Of a stretch of DNA of 64,000 nt, positions 33,036 to 41,389 are shown in pieces. The notes under the pieces were generated by a model. That model was given only the letters and a program-made list of their open reading frames with translations, searched no databases and was not told where the DNA came from. Both the position numbers and the translations under genes were made by a program. This stretch comes from Streptomyces avicenniae (GTDB taxonomy: Bacteria; Actinomycetota; Actinomycetes; Streptomycetales; Streptomycetaceae): positions 124,001 to 188,000 of the forward strand of contig NZ_JOEK01000004.1 in assembly GCF_000719135.1 (NCBI RefSeq), in the 5' to 3' direction. Positions within the stretch are counted from its first letter, which is position 1, and each line of letters begins with the position of its first letter.

Positions 33036-34601
33036 ATGACGCACACGACGCATGAGTTCGCCCACCCCACGGACGTGCGGACGGCGCTCGCCGACCCGGC
33101 GCTGGTCCCCGAGCGGCCGACGCCGGACGACGGTACCGCCGGGGCGGGTGTCGCGTGGCTGCGGGCCACCGTGGCCCGGTTCAGTTCCGGCGAGCCGCAT
33201 CGGCGGCGCAGGGCCCTCGTGGAGGCCGAGCTCGCCCGGCTGGAGCCGACCGCGCTGCGGCGGGCGGCGGCGACCGGCGCGGACGGGGATGGTGACGGGG
33301 ACGTGCGGATACGTGTGGTCCGTGCCCTCGCCGAGGCCCTGGGCATGCCGGAGCCGGGAGACGTCGCGCAGGCGGTGACCGTCGTGGCCGGGGCGTACTT
33401 CGGCGGTGCGGACCCGGACCCTGCCGCGGACGAGGCCGTGGCCCGGCTGGTGGCGCTGCTGGCGCCCGAGGACGAGGACCGGCCCGCCTCGGAAGCCGCT
33501 GCGAACCGCATCGGGCTGCTGGTGCAGGCGTGCGCGGCGACGGCGGCCCTGGTCGATGCCGCAGCCGCCGACGGTGACGCGCCGCTGGCCCGCGTGCTCC
33601 GGGAGACACCGCCGGTGCGGACGATGCGCCGCTTCGCCGCCCGGGACACGCGCGTCGCCGGACGGGACATCGCCGAGGGCGACGTGGTGCTCCTCGACGT
33701 GGCGTCCGCGCAGCGAGCGCACCCTGTACCGCTCACCTTCGGAGCCCCGCCCAGGCCCTGCCCCGGCAGGGCCCACGCCCTCGCCCTGGCCGAAGGGCTC
33801 CTGCGGCGACCCCTGACCCCCTTCGCCCAGCTCCACCACCTGGCTGTCCCGCTGCTGCTGCCGAACGCCTGGGACCACGCCTCCGCCGCGGCCCTGGCGG
33901 CGCAGGGCTTCGACGCGATCGGCACCACCAGCCTGGGCGTGGCCGCGGCCCTCGGCCTCCCGGACGGGACGGCCGCCACCGCGGCGGCGACCGTGGCGCT
34001 CGCACGCCGACTCGGCCGTGACGCCTTCCTGTTCACCGTCGATGCCGAGGGCGGCTTCTCCGACGACCCGCAGGAGGTCGCCGAGCTGGCCCGGGAGCTG
34101 CACGACGCCGGTGCCGCGGGGATCAACCTTGAGGACGGCCTCCCGGACGGCACCCTCGCCCCCGTCGAACTGCACGCCGCGAAGATCGCCGCGGTCAAGG
34201 CCCGCGCACCCGAGCTGTTCGTGAACGCCCGCACCGACACGCACTGGCTCGGACGCGAGGAGAAGCGGACCGCGGAGCGCCTCGCGGTGTACGAACAGGC
34301 GGGAGCCGACGGGGTGTTCGTGCCTGGCCTGTCAGACCTGGACGCGATCGGCGCCCTGCTGGGCACCCTCGTCGTGCCGCTCAACATCCTGTACGCGCCG
34401 ACCGGCCCGAGCCTCACCGAGCTGGCCGCGCTCGGCGTGCGCAGGATCAGCCTCGGCTCGCTGCTCTACCGCAGGGCGCTGGCGGCGGCCGTGACCCTCG
34501 CGACCGACCTCCGCGCCGACCGGCCGACGGACCTCGACGCCCCTTCCTACGCGCAGGTACGGGCGGCCTCGTCACTCCACGCGTCCGACCCGGGAACCTG
34601 A
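33036..34601 (+). CDS. Fusion of a short P450-like domain to an isocitrate lyase/PEP-mutase-family domain
   Basis: The 521-residue frame has two parts. Residues about 1-265 resemble a short bacterial P450: an I-helix-like NRIGLLVQACAATAALVDAA, RETPPVRTMRRFAARDTRVAG, and the heme loop FGAPPRPCPGRAHAL with Cys242. The Glu of the usual ExxR K-helix appears lost (ARVLRETPPV) and the domain is far shorter than about 400 residues. Residues about 270-500 are a clear PEP-mutase/ICL barrel: LLLPNAWDHASAAALAAQGF, FTVDAEGGFSDD (metal site), AGINLEDG, LFVNARTDTHWLG. The barrel family cleaves or forms C-C or P-C bonds. There is no stop between domains. Whether heme is bound is unknown. Confidence 0.8.
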   Translation: MTHTTHEFAHPTDVRTALADPALVPERPTPDDGTAGAGVAWLRATVARFSSGEPHRRRRALVEAELARLEPTALRRAAATGADGDGDGDVRIRVVRALAEALGMPEPGDVAQAVTVVAGAYFGGADPDPAADEAVARLVALLAPEDEDRPASEAAANRIGLLVQACAATAALVDAAAADGDAPLARVLRETPPVRTMRRFAARDTRVAGRDIAEGDVVLLDVASAQRAHPVPLTFGAPPRPCPGRAHALALAEGLLRRPLTPFAQLHHLAVPLLLPNAWDHASAAALAAQGFDAIGTTSLGVAAALGLPDGTAATAAATVALARRLGRDAFLFTVDAEGGFSDDPQEVAELARELHDAGAAGINLEDGLPDGTLAPVELHAAKIAAVKARAPELFVNARTDTHWLGREEKRTAERLAVYEQAGADGVFVPGLSDLDAIGALLGTLVVPLNILYAPTGPSLTELAALGVRRISLGSLLYRRALAAAVTLATDLRADRPTDLDAPSYAQVRAASSLHASDPGT

Positions 34602-34682
34602 CCCCGAGCATCCCCTCGCCCGCCCTCGCCGGTCCGACCAGCCCCTGCACACACGCCACTTCGTCCTCAACACCACCAGCAG

Positions 34683-36487
34683 ATTGCGCCCCTCGGCCGT
34701 CCCGTGGGACGACCGCCACATCCCGGCGGGACGCTTCGTCGCGTTCCGTCTGGGGTTGCGATCCTCGGTCGTCCCGGGGGACGACCGCCACCACATGCTG
34801 ACGATCACGCCGCAACCGGGCTACCTCGTTGCGATCCTCGGTCGTCCCGGGGGACGACCGCCACCTGGCAAGCCTGCGCGTCTATGTCTCCGAATGGGAG
34901 TTGCGATCCTCGGCCGTCCCGAGGGACGACCGCCACCGCTCCTCCCCCTTGAGCCGTACGAGCCGACCTGGCGCGTTGCGATCCTCGGCCGTCCCGAGGG
35001 ACGACCGCCACGACGTCGGCACTGCGCTCGTTCACCGGACGGGCCGAGTTGCGATCCTCGGTCGTCCCGGGGGACGACCGCCACGTGCCGCAGCAGCCAG
35101 CCCGGGACCGCGCTCACCAGGTTGCGATCCTCGGTCGTCCCGGGGGACGACCGCCACCGCTCCAGCCCGCACGCGAGGGTGGTGAGGACGACGTTGCGAT
35201 CCTCGGTCGTCCCGGGGGACGACCGCCACTGCCTGGAAGCGGCGATGGCCGAAGAGCACCCCGAGTTGCGATCCTCGGTCGTCCCGGGGGACGACCGCCA
35301 CCCGTCACCTGGCGGCACATCCTCGACGAGGAGGTGCGCGTTGCGATCCTCGGTCGTCCCGGGGGACGACCGCCACCCCCGCCCGCGCCCCCCGCCGACG
35401 AGGAGCCGGAGGAGTTGCGATCCTCGGTCGTCCCGGGGGACGACCGCCACTACGGCTCGAAGTACCCCGGCAGCGCCATGGAGACGTTGCGATCCTCGGT
35501 CGTCCCGGGGGACGACCGCCACCATGGTGCGGATCTCTCCTTGTTGCCCTTCGGCGGCGCGTTGCGATCCTCGGTCGTCCCGGGGGACGACCGCCACAGG
35601 CTGCGCGGCTGGTACGACCTCGCGCGCCAGGACGGCGTTGCGATCCTCGGTCGTCCCGGGGGACGACCGCCACGCGATCTCGATGCCGATGATGCGGAGC
35701 TTGACGGAGGGGTTGCGATCCTCGGTCGTCCCGGGGGACGACCGCCACAGGCCCGTCGCCTCGGCCTCGGCTGGGACGACCTGCCGTTGCGATCCTCGGT
35801 CGTCCCGGGGGACGACCGCCACCAGGCGAGGACGTCGGCGCGGCCGACGGTGCGGCGGTCGTTGCGATCCTCGGTCGTCCCGGGGGACGACCGCCACTCG
35901 GCATCCGACCCTCCGCCCTACCCTGTGTCCATGACGTTGCGATCCTCGGTCGTCCCGGGGGACGACCGCCACATCTCTCCGGTACGGGCGGCCGGGCCGT
36001 GGAGACGACGTTGCGATCCTCGGTCGTCCCGGGGGACGACCGCCACCGCCCGCTCAATGCTCCGGCTCCTCGTCGGCGCCGGAGTTGCGATCCTCGGTCG
36101 TCCCGGGGGACGACCGCCACCAGCAGCAGACCGCAACCGCCAACTGACCAGCGAGAGTTGCGATCCTCGGTCGTCCCGGGGGACGACCGCCACCGCTCCC
36201 GCGCAATGTAGACCCGCGTCGAGGCGGTGTTGCGATCCTCGGTCGTCCCGGGGGACGACCGCCACCACTACAGCAGCGCGCGGGCGGCGGCGCAGGTGTC
36301 GGAGTTGCGATCCTCGGTCGTCCCGGGGGACGACCGCCACGATCCGGTGAGCGCGACGTCGGCGGAAGAGGCCGCGTTGCGATCCTCGGTCGTCCCGGGG
36401 GACGACCGCCACGACGTGCCCGGCCGGGGACTGGGTGATGCACTGCTGCGGTTGCGATCCTCGGTCGTCCCGGGGGACGACCGCCAC
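34683..36487 (-). CRISPR. CRISPR array, 25 repeats and 24 spacers, no cas genes in view
   Basis: A 37-base repeat begins GTTGCGATCCTCGG and ends GACGACCGCCAC on the plus strand. It recurs 25 times at 72-76-base steps; spacers are 35-39 bases and all differ. The inner 22 bases are a dyad (10-bp arms). Repeat 1 (34683-34719) differs at five positions and repeats 4 and 5 (34900, 34975) share two changes; all others are identical. Decay at the left places the leader on the right, so transcription is probably leftward, which gives a repeat 3' end of GATCGCAAC, like the ATTGAAAC ends of many arrays. Repeat and spacer sizes suit type III or some type I systems, not I-E or II. Long open frames across the array are artefacts. 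Confidence 0.95.
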
Positions 36488-36700
36488 GGCCGTTCACCGG
36501 CCTGTTTCGCCCAGCGTAGTCGGTGTGGGGCGGCTCTCGGGGGGCGAAAGGTTCATCAATCGGGCATCTCCCTTCGGTGCGATCCGGGTTTTCTCGGCAC
36601 ACCGGAGGTTCCGAAGTCCTCAAGCAGGCAGGGGTATAGGGACACGTTACGGTCGGTGTCTCGGGAAGCGTAGCTGCCGACGGGGAGCCTTCGGCGCGTG
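36488..36700 (-). other. Probable CRISPR leader
   Basis: This segment adjoins the uniform, presumably youngest, end of the array. It is noticeably less GC-rich than its surroundings, with runs such as GGTTTTCTC and GGGGTATAGGGAC. Read leftward, CCTATACCCC at about 36630-36642 could be part of a promoter. Its leader role is inferred from position and base composition only. Confidence 0.45.
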
Positions 36701-37429
36701 AATCCGGCGAACTGCGGGCGCGGCAGCGGCCGTGGCGCTGGCTCGTCCGGTCGGTCGGGCATGCGTCCAGTGCTGGTCCACGACTCGGGGGAAGCGGCCC
36801 GCTCGGCAATCCAGCCTGGTTGACAGGGTGGAGAGGGCTCGGCGGCCGGAGCTTCCTCGCGGCCTGGTACGGAGGCGCGCGGTGTTCGCAGGTGCTCGGG
36901 ACGCTCCCGCTCCCCCTCCCGACGACGGTCGCCGCGGGGATCAACTCCCCATCGGGGAGCGTGCGCGCGTGCCCGAGCGGCCCACCCCTCCTCGCCGCAC
37001 GCCCGTCGCCACCGGAACGCCACATGTCCACCCCGATTGAGGGCACCCTGTTCGCCTTGTGCCGGGAAGGTCCGTACGAGTCCTGGGGATGTCGTGCGCG
37101 CGCTGTGCGAACCGTTGACAAGTGCGTGACATGCTTGAAATCTGGTCTCAACACGCAAGACAGCGACTGTTCAGCTCAAAATTTTACGTAAGTCGCTGCA
37201 ATTTTTGGGCAGCGGTGCCACGGTACCGCTGGCCACCCCCACACCCACGGACGACGACCCCCACCGCACGGCAGATCCACACCCCCACACCGGCGTCCCC
37301 GCCCCCCGTCGTCCGGGCGGCCACGCCTCCCGGCCCCACCCGCCCGCGCGGTCCCCGCGCGCCGGGGCGGGCCGGTCCGATCGGAGCGAGGGCCCCACGC
37401 CCCGCCCCACGGAACGTAAGGACCCCCAC
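36701..37429. other. Region without a convincing gene
   Basis: Several open frames of 60-200 codons occur on both strands, but none has a ribosome site with recognisable protein character, and they overlap each other. TTGACA at 37107-37112 and an AT-rich stretch at about 37150-37215 (AAAATTTTACGTAA) suggest the promoter and long 5' leader of the secreted protein that follows. The ribosome site AAGGA is at 37418-37422. Confidence 0.5.
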
Positions 37430-39358
37430 ATGACAAGACATCACCTCAGCCGCCGCCTGATGACCGGCGTGCCGCTGGCCGGACTGGTCGTGCTCGGCCT
37501 GGTGCCCGCCTCGGCCTCCGCGTCGGGCGACGCCGGGACCGCGCAGGCGCCCGCCCCTGCGGTGGAGGCCACCGGCGCGGCGCTGCCGTACACCGAGTAC
37601 GAGGCGGAGGACGGCACGTACGAGGGCGAACTGCTCCAGAGCGACCCGGAGCGCACCTTCGGCCACACCAACTTCGCGACCGAGTCCTCGGGCCGCGAGT
37701 CGGTACGCCTCGACGCCACCGGCGAGTTCGTCGAGTTCAGCTCGACGGTCCCCACCAACTCGATCGTGGTGCGCAACTCCATACCCGACGCCCCGGGCGG
37801 CGGCGGCATCGACGCGACCATCAGCCTCTACGCGGACGGCGAGTTCGTGCAGAAGCTGGACCTGTCGTCCAAGCACAGCTGGCTGTACGGCAACACCGAC
37901 GACCCCGAGGGCCTGACGAACAACCCCGGCGGCGACGCCAGGCGCCTGTTCGACGAGTCGCACGCCCTGCTGGCCGACACCTACCCGGCCGGCACCACCT
38001 TCCGTCTCCAGCGGGACGCCGACGACTCCGCCGCGTTCCACATCATCGACCTGATCGACCTCGAAGAGGTCGCGCCCCCGGCCCAGCAGCCCGCCGAGTG
38101 CACCTCGATCACCGAGTACGGCGCGGTCCCGGACGACGGGAACGACGACACCGAGGCCCTCCAGGCCGCGGTGACCGCCGACCAGAACGGCGAGATCGAC
38201 TGCGTCTGGATCCCGGAAGGGCAGTGGCGCCAGGAGCAGAAGATCCTGACCGACGACCCGCTGGACCGGGGTCAGTACAACCAGGTCGGCATCAGTGACG
38301 TGACGATCCGCGGCGCCGGTATGTGGCACTCGCAGCTCTACACGCTCACCCCGCCCCACCAGGCCGGTGGCATCAACCACCCGCACGAGGGCAACTTCGG
38401 CTTCGACATCGACGACAACACGCAGATCTCCGACATCGCCATCTTCGGCTCGGGCACCATCCGTGGCGGCGACGGCAACCAGGAGGGCGGCGTCGGCCTC
38501 AACGGCCGCTTCGGCCAGAACACCGCGATCACCAACGTGTGGATCGAGCACGCCAACGTCGCCGTGTGGGCGGGGCGCGACTTCGACAACATCCCCGACC
38601 TGTGGGGCCCCGGTGACGGCGTCGAGTTCAGCGGGATGCGTATCCGCAACACCTACGCCGACGGCATCAACTTCACCAACGGCACGCGCAACTCGTCCGT
38701 CACGAACTCCTCGTTCCGCAACACGGGCGACGACTCCCTCGCCGTGTGGGCGAACCGCTACGTCCGTGACCCCTCCACCGACATCGGCCACGACAACACC
38801 TTCGCCGACAACACGATCCAGCTGCCCTGGCGCGCCAACGGCATCGCCGTCTACGGCGGTTACGGCAACACCATCGAGAACAACCTGATCTCCGACACCA
38901 TGAACTACCCGGGGATCATGCTCGCCACCGACCACGACCCGCTGCCGTTCTCGGGCCAGACCCTGATCGCCGGGAACGAACTGCACCGCACCGGCGGCGC
39001 GTTCTGGGGCGAGGCGCAGGAGTTCGGCGCGATCACCCTGTTCGCCGCCGGGCAGGACATCCCGGGCGTCGTCATCCGTGACACCCAGATCCACGACTCG
39101 ACGTACGACGGCATCCAGTTCAAGTCGGGCGGCGGCGCCGTGCCCGGCGTCGAGATCAGCAACGTCACCATCGACGGCTCCGTCAACGGCGCGGGCATCC
39201 TCGCCCACGGCGGCGCACGCGGCAGCGCGACGCTGACCGACGTCACCATCAGCAACACGGCCGACGGCGACGTGGTCGTGGAGCCGGGCTCCCAGTTCGT
39301 CATCACCGGCGGGCCCGCGAGCCCGGCGGACGGCGGACGGGCGCAGGAGGCCCGCTGA
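37430..39358 (+). CDS. Secreted right-handed beta-helix protein, GH87-like (mycodextranase/alpha-1,3-glucanase type)
   Basis: The 642-residue protein begins with a signal peptide (LMTGVPLAGLVVLGLVPASA). Residues about 55-215 form a CBM35/6-like beta-sandwich (YEAEDGTYEGE, FAIRD-type turns). Residues about 225-630 form a beta-helix: ITEYGAVPDDGNDDTEALQA is the entry typical of such folds, and DGINFTNGTRNSSVTNSSFR followed by NTGDDSLAVWAN near residue 434 resembles the Asp-rich active site of GH87 enzymes. These cut alpha-1,3-glucan, as in fungal walls or dental-type glucans. Family assignment is by pattern only; pectate-lyase-like folds are the alternative. Confidence 0.75.
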   Translation: MTRHHLSRRLMTGVPLAGLVVLGLVPASASASGDAGTAQAPAPAVEATGAALPYTEYEAEDGTYEGELLQSDPERTFGHTNFATESSGRESVRLDATGEFVEFSSTVPTNSIVVRNSIPDAPGGGGIDATISLYADGEFVQKLDLSSKHSWLYGNTDDPEGLTNNPGGDARRLFDESHALLADTYPAGTTFRLQRDADDSAAFHIIDLIDLEEVAPPAQQPAECTSITEYGAVPDDGNDDTEALQAAVTADQNGEIDCVWIPEGQWRQEQKILTDDPLDRGQYNQVGISDVTIRGAGMWHSQLYTLTPPHQAGGINHPHEGNFGFDIDDNTQISDIAIFGSGTIRGGDGNQEGGVGLNGRFGQNTAITNVWIEHANVAVWAGRDFDNIPDLWGPGDGVEFSGMRIRNTYADGINFTNGTRNSSVTNSSFRNTGDDSLAVWANRYVRDPSTDIGHDNTFADNTIQLPWRANGIAVYGGYGNTIENNLISDTMNYPGIMLATDHDPLPFSGQTLIAGNELHRTGGAFWGEAQEFGAITLFAAGQDIPGVVIRDTQIHDSTYDGIQFKSGGGAVPGVEISNVTIDGSVNGAGILAHGGARGSATLTDVTISNTADGDVVVEPGSQFVITGGPASPADGGRAQEAR

Positions 39359-39440
39359 CCGCGCGCCGCACCACCCCTGCCCCACCCCCGCACGATCCCG
39401 CACGAAACTGAACGACCCCGCACGACCCTGAGCGAGACGA

Positions 39441-39466
39441 GGGGGCCCGCCGCCCGGCGGGCCCCC
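39441..39466 (+). terminator. Terminator hairpin after the beta-helix protein
   Basis: A 12-bp stem, GGGGGCCCGCCG at 39441-39452 with its complement at 39455-39466, has almost no loop. It lies about 80 bases after the stop. Confidence 0.65.
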
Positions 39467-39614
39467 TCCGCGTGCGCGGCCCGCCCCCGGCCGTCCGGCG
39501 CCGCGCGCATGCCCCGCCGTACCCGCTGGGCATCCTCCTTCCGTGCCCGTTCCCCGTCCGTGCCGCCCGGCGTCGCGCGGCACGCGGCGGAACCGCAGGA
39601 AGAAGGAGCAGCCC

Positions 39615-39686
39615 ATGCCCACGCCCGCGCCCACCCCCAGACCCACGACGCCCGCCCCCCACCGCTCCGCCGGAGTCGCCAGGTGA
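39615..39686 (+). CDS. Possible 23-codon leader ORF coupled to the flavin reductase
   Basis: ATG 39615 has an excellent ribosome site (GAAGGAG, 39602-39608), better than that of the gene it precedes. The frame is Pro/Thr-rich (MPTPAPTPRPTTPAPH and so on) and its TGA overlaps the GTG of the flavin reductase as GTGA. It may exist to load ribosomes for the downstream gene. Alternatively the site is accidental. Confidence 0.35.
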   Translation: MPTPAPTPRPTTPAPHRSAGVAR

Positions 39687-40198
39687 CCCGGGAGGCGGCG
39701 GCATGCCGGGCCGTCACCGCCGAGGAGTACAAGGCGGTGTTCCGCCGCCACCCGGCCGGGGTGGCGGTCGTCGCGTTCGCCCACGCGGGCGGCCTCACCG
39801 GCTTCACGGCCACCTCGGTGATATCCGTCTCCGCAGAACCGCCGCTCCTCGCGTTCTCCCTCGCCGCCTCGTCCTCCTCCTGGCCCGCGCTGGCCACCAC
39901 GCCCACCGTCGCCGTCAGCTTCCTGGCCGACCAGCAGGACGACGTCTCCGCGCGCTTCGCCACCAGCGGCATCGACCGCTTCGCCGCGGGCGGCTGGACG
40001 CCGCTGCCGACCGGCGAGCCCGTCATCGACGGCGCCGTGTCCTGGCTGCGCGGCGCCGTAGAGGAGCGGACCCCGGTCGGCGGCAGCTACCTCGTCTCCC
40101 TCCGCGTCCTCGCGACCCGCACCCGCGCGGACGGCACGATGCCCCTCGTCTTCCACGACCGCACGTACCACCGCATCGGCACCCACTCGGCGATCTGA
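39683..40198 (+). CDS. Flavin reductase (FMN-binding split-barrel) domain protein
   Basis: GTG 39683 gives 171 residues. TAEEYKAVFRRHPAGVAVVAFAHAGGLTGFTATSVISVSAEPPLLAFSLA is the classic N-terminal half of HpaC/FRP-type short-chain flavin reductases, and FHDRTYHRIG ends the fold. These enzymes pass reduced flavin to a separate monooxygenase. The gene next to it encodes an FAD monooxygenase of the single-component type, which would not normally need it, so the partner is uncertain. Confidence 0.85.
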   Translation: MTREAAACRAVTAEEYKAVFRRHPAGVAVVAFAHAGGLTGFTATSVISVSAEPPLLAFSLAASSSSWPALATTPTVAVSFLADQQDDVSARFATSGIDRFAAGGWTPLPTGEPVIDGAVSWLRGAVEERTPVGGSYLVSLRVLATRTRADGTMPLVFHDRTYHRIGTHSAI

Positions 40199-40237
40199 GC
40201 GCGGGCACGCACGACCGGGGCCGCGCGTTGGACCGGC

Positions 40238-41356
40238 ATGACATCCCGTATCGCCGTGATCGGCGGCGGCCCCGCCGGTCTCACCTTCGCCCGCGTGCTG
40301 CACCGCCACGGTCACCCCGTCACCGTCCTCGAACGCGATCCCGCCCGCGACGCCCGCCCCGCGGGCGGCACGCTGGACCTGCACCAGGAGCTGGGCCAGC
40401 TCGCGCTGGAGAAGGCCGGGCTGCTGGCGGAGTTCCAGGCGCTGTCCCGCCCCGAGGGGCAGGCCATGCGCATCCTGGACACGGACGGGACCGTGCTGCG
40501 CGACTGGCGGCCCCGCCCGGGAGACCTGGCCAATCCCGAGATCGACCGCGGGCAGCTGCGCGACCTGCTCCTCGGGCCCCTGGACGTCCGGTGGGGGAGC
40601 GCCGTGACGGAGGTGGTGCCGCAGGGCCGGGACGGTGTGCTCGTCCGTCTCGCGGACGGGCGGGAGGAGACGTTCGACCTCGTCGTCGGCGCGGACGGCG
40701 CCTGGTCCCGGGTCCGCCGGGCGGTCTCGCCCGTGACGCCGCACTACACCGGCGTCACGCTGGTCGAGACCTCCCTGGACGCCATCGACGCCCGCCACCC
40801 CGACCTCGCCCGGCTGGTCGGCGACGGTTCCGTGGCCGTGTACGGCGTGGAGCGCGCGCTCGTCGCCCAGCGCAACAGCGGTGGCCACGTCAAGGTGTAC
40901 GCCCAGTTCCGCGCGCCGCTCGACCCGGAGACGGACCCGGACCCGGCCGACGCCGAGGCCGTACGGTCGGCCCTGCTCGCCCGGTTCGACGGCTGGGCCG
41001 CACCCGTCCTCGACCTCCTGCGCCACGGCACCGCCTTCGTCCGCCGCCCCCTCCACGTCCTGCCCGTGTCCCACACCTGGGCCCACGTCCCCGGCGTGAC
41101 GCTGCTGGGCGACGCCGCCCACCTGATGCCCCCGCTGGGCGCGGGCGCGAACCTGGCGATGCTCGAAGGCGCCGAGCTCGCCGAGTCCGTCGCCGCCGCC
41201 CCCCACGCACGGGACGAGGCCGTCCGCGCCTTCGAGGAGACGATGTGGGCGCGGGCCGGGCGGTGGGCGGAGATCACGACGGCCGGGCTGGAACGCCTCG
41301 TGAGCCGGGACCCCGCCCAGGCCCTCGCCCTCTTCGACGAGGTCCAGCCCTCCTGA
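40238..41356 (+). CDS. FAD-dependent monooxygenase, TetX-like
   Basis: The 372-residue protein has the FAD-binding start RIAVIGGGPAGLTFARVLHRHG, followed by GGTLDLHQELGQLALEKAGL, which closely resembles the TetX-type motif region. VVGADGAWSRVR and LLGDAAHLMPPLGAGANLAMLEGAELA are the second FAD motifs of group A flavoprotein monooxygenases. Family members hydroxylate aromatic or polyketide substrates, and TetX itself inactivates tetracyclines. Soil homologues of unknown substrate are common, so resistance must not be assumed. Confidence 0.87.
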   Translation: MTSRIAVIGGGPAGLTFARVLHRHGHPVTVLERDPARDARPAGGTLDLHQELGQLALEKAGLLAEFQALSRPEGQAMRILDTDGTVLRDWRPRPGDLANPEIDRGQLRDLLLGPLDVRWGSAVTEVVPQGRDGVLVRLADGREETFDLVVGADGAWSRVRRAVSPVTPHYTGVTLVETSLDAIDARHPDLARLVGDGSVAVYGVERALVAQRNSGGHVKVYAQFRAPLDPETDPDPADAEAVRSALLARFDGWAAPVLDLLRHGTAFVRRPLHVLPVSHTWAHVPGVTLLGDAAHLMPPLGAGANLAMLEGAELAESVAAAPHARDEAVRAFEETMWARAGRWAEITTAGLERLVSRDPAQALALFDEVQPS

Positions 41357-41389
41357 CCGCCCGCCAGGACGCGCCCAGGCCCCCGGCGC

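Noticed and set aside
33036..34601. Two separate genes instead of a fusion
   Set aside because: No stop codon, ribosome site or suitable start codon was seen at the domain junction near 33840-33850.
34684..36350. Several open frames of 270-430 codons with a repeated VAILGRPGGRPP-like peptide
   Set aside because: They are translations of the CRISPR repeats; the spacers between them encode unrelated residues and there are no ribosome sites.
36556..37158. A 200-codon minus-strand frame beside the CRISPR array, considered as a cas or accessory gene
   Set aside because: No Cas motif, no membrane or enzymatic signature, and low-complexity Arg/Pro/Gly content; other frames overlap it equally well.
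37184..41206. A 1340-codon open frame on the minus strand
   Set aside because: Gly/Val/Asp-rich antisense shadow of three genuine plus-strand genes with recognised motifs.
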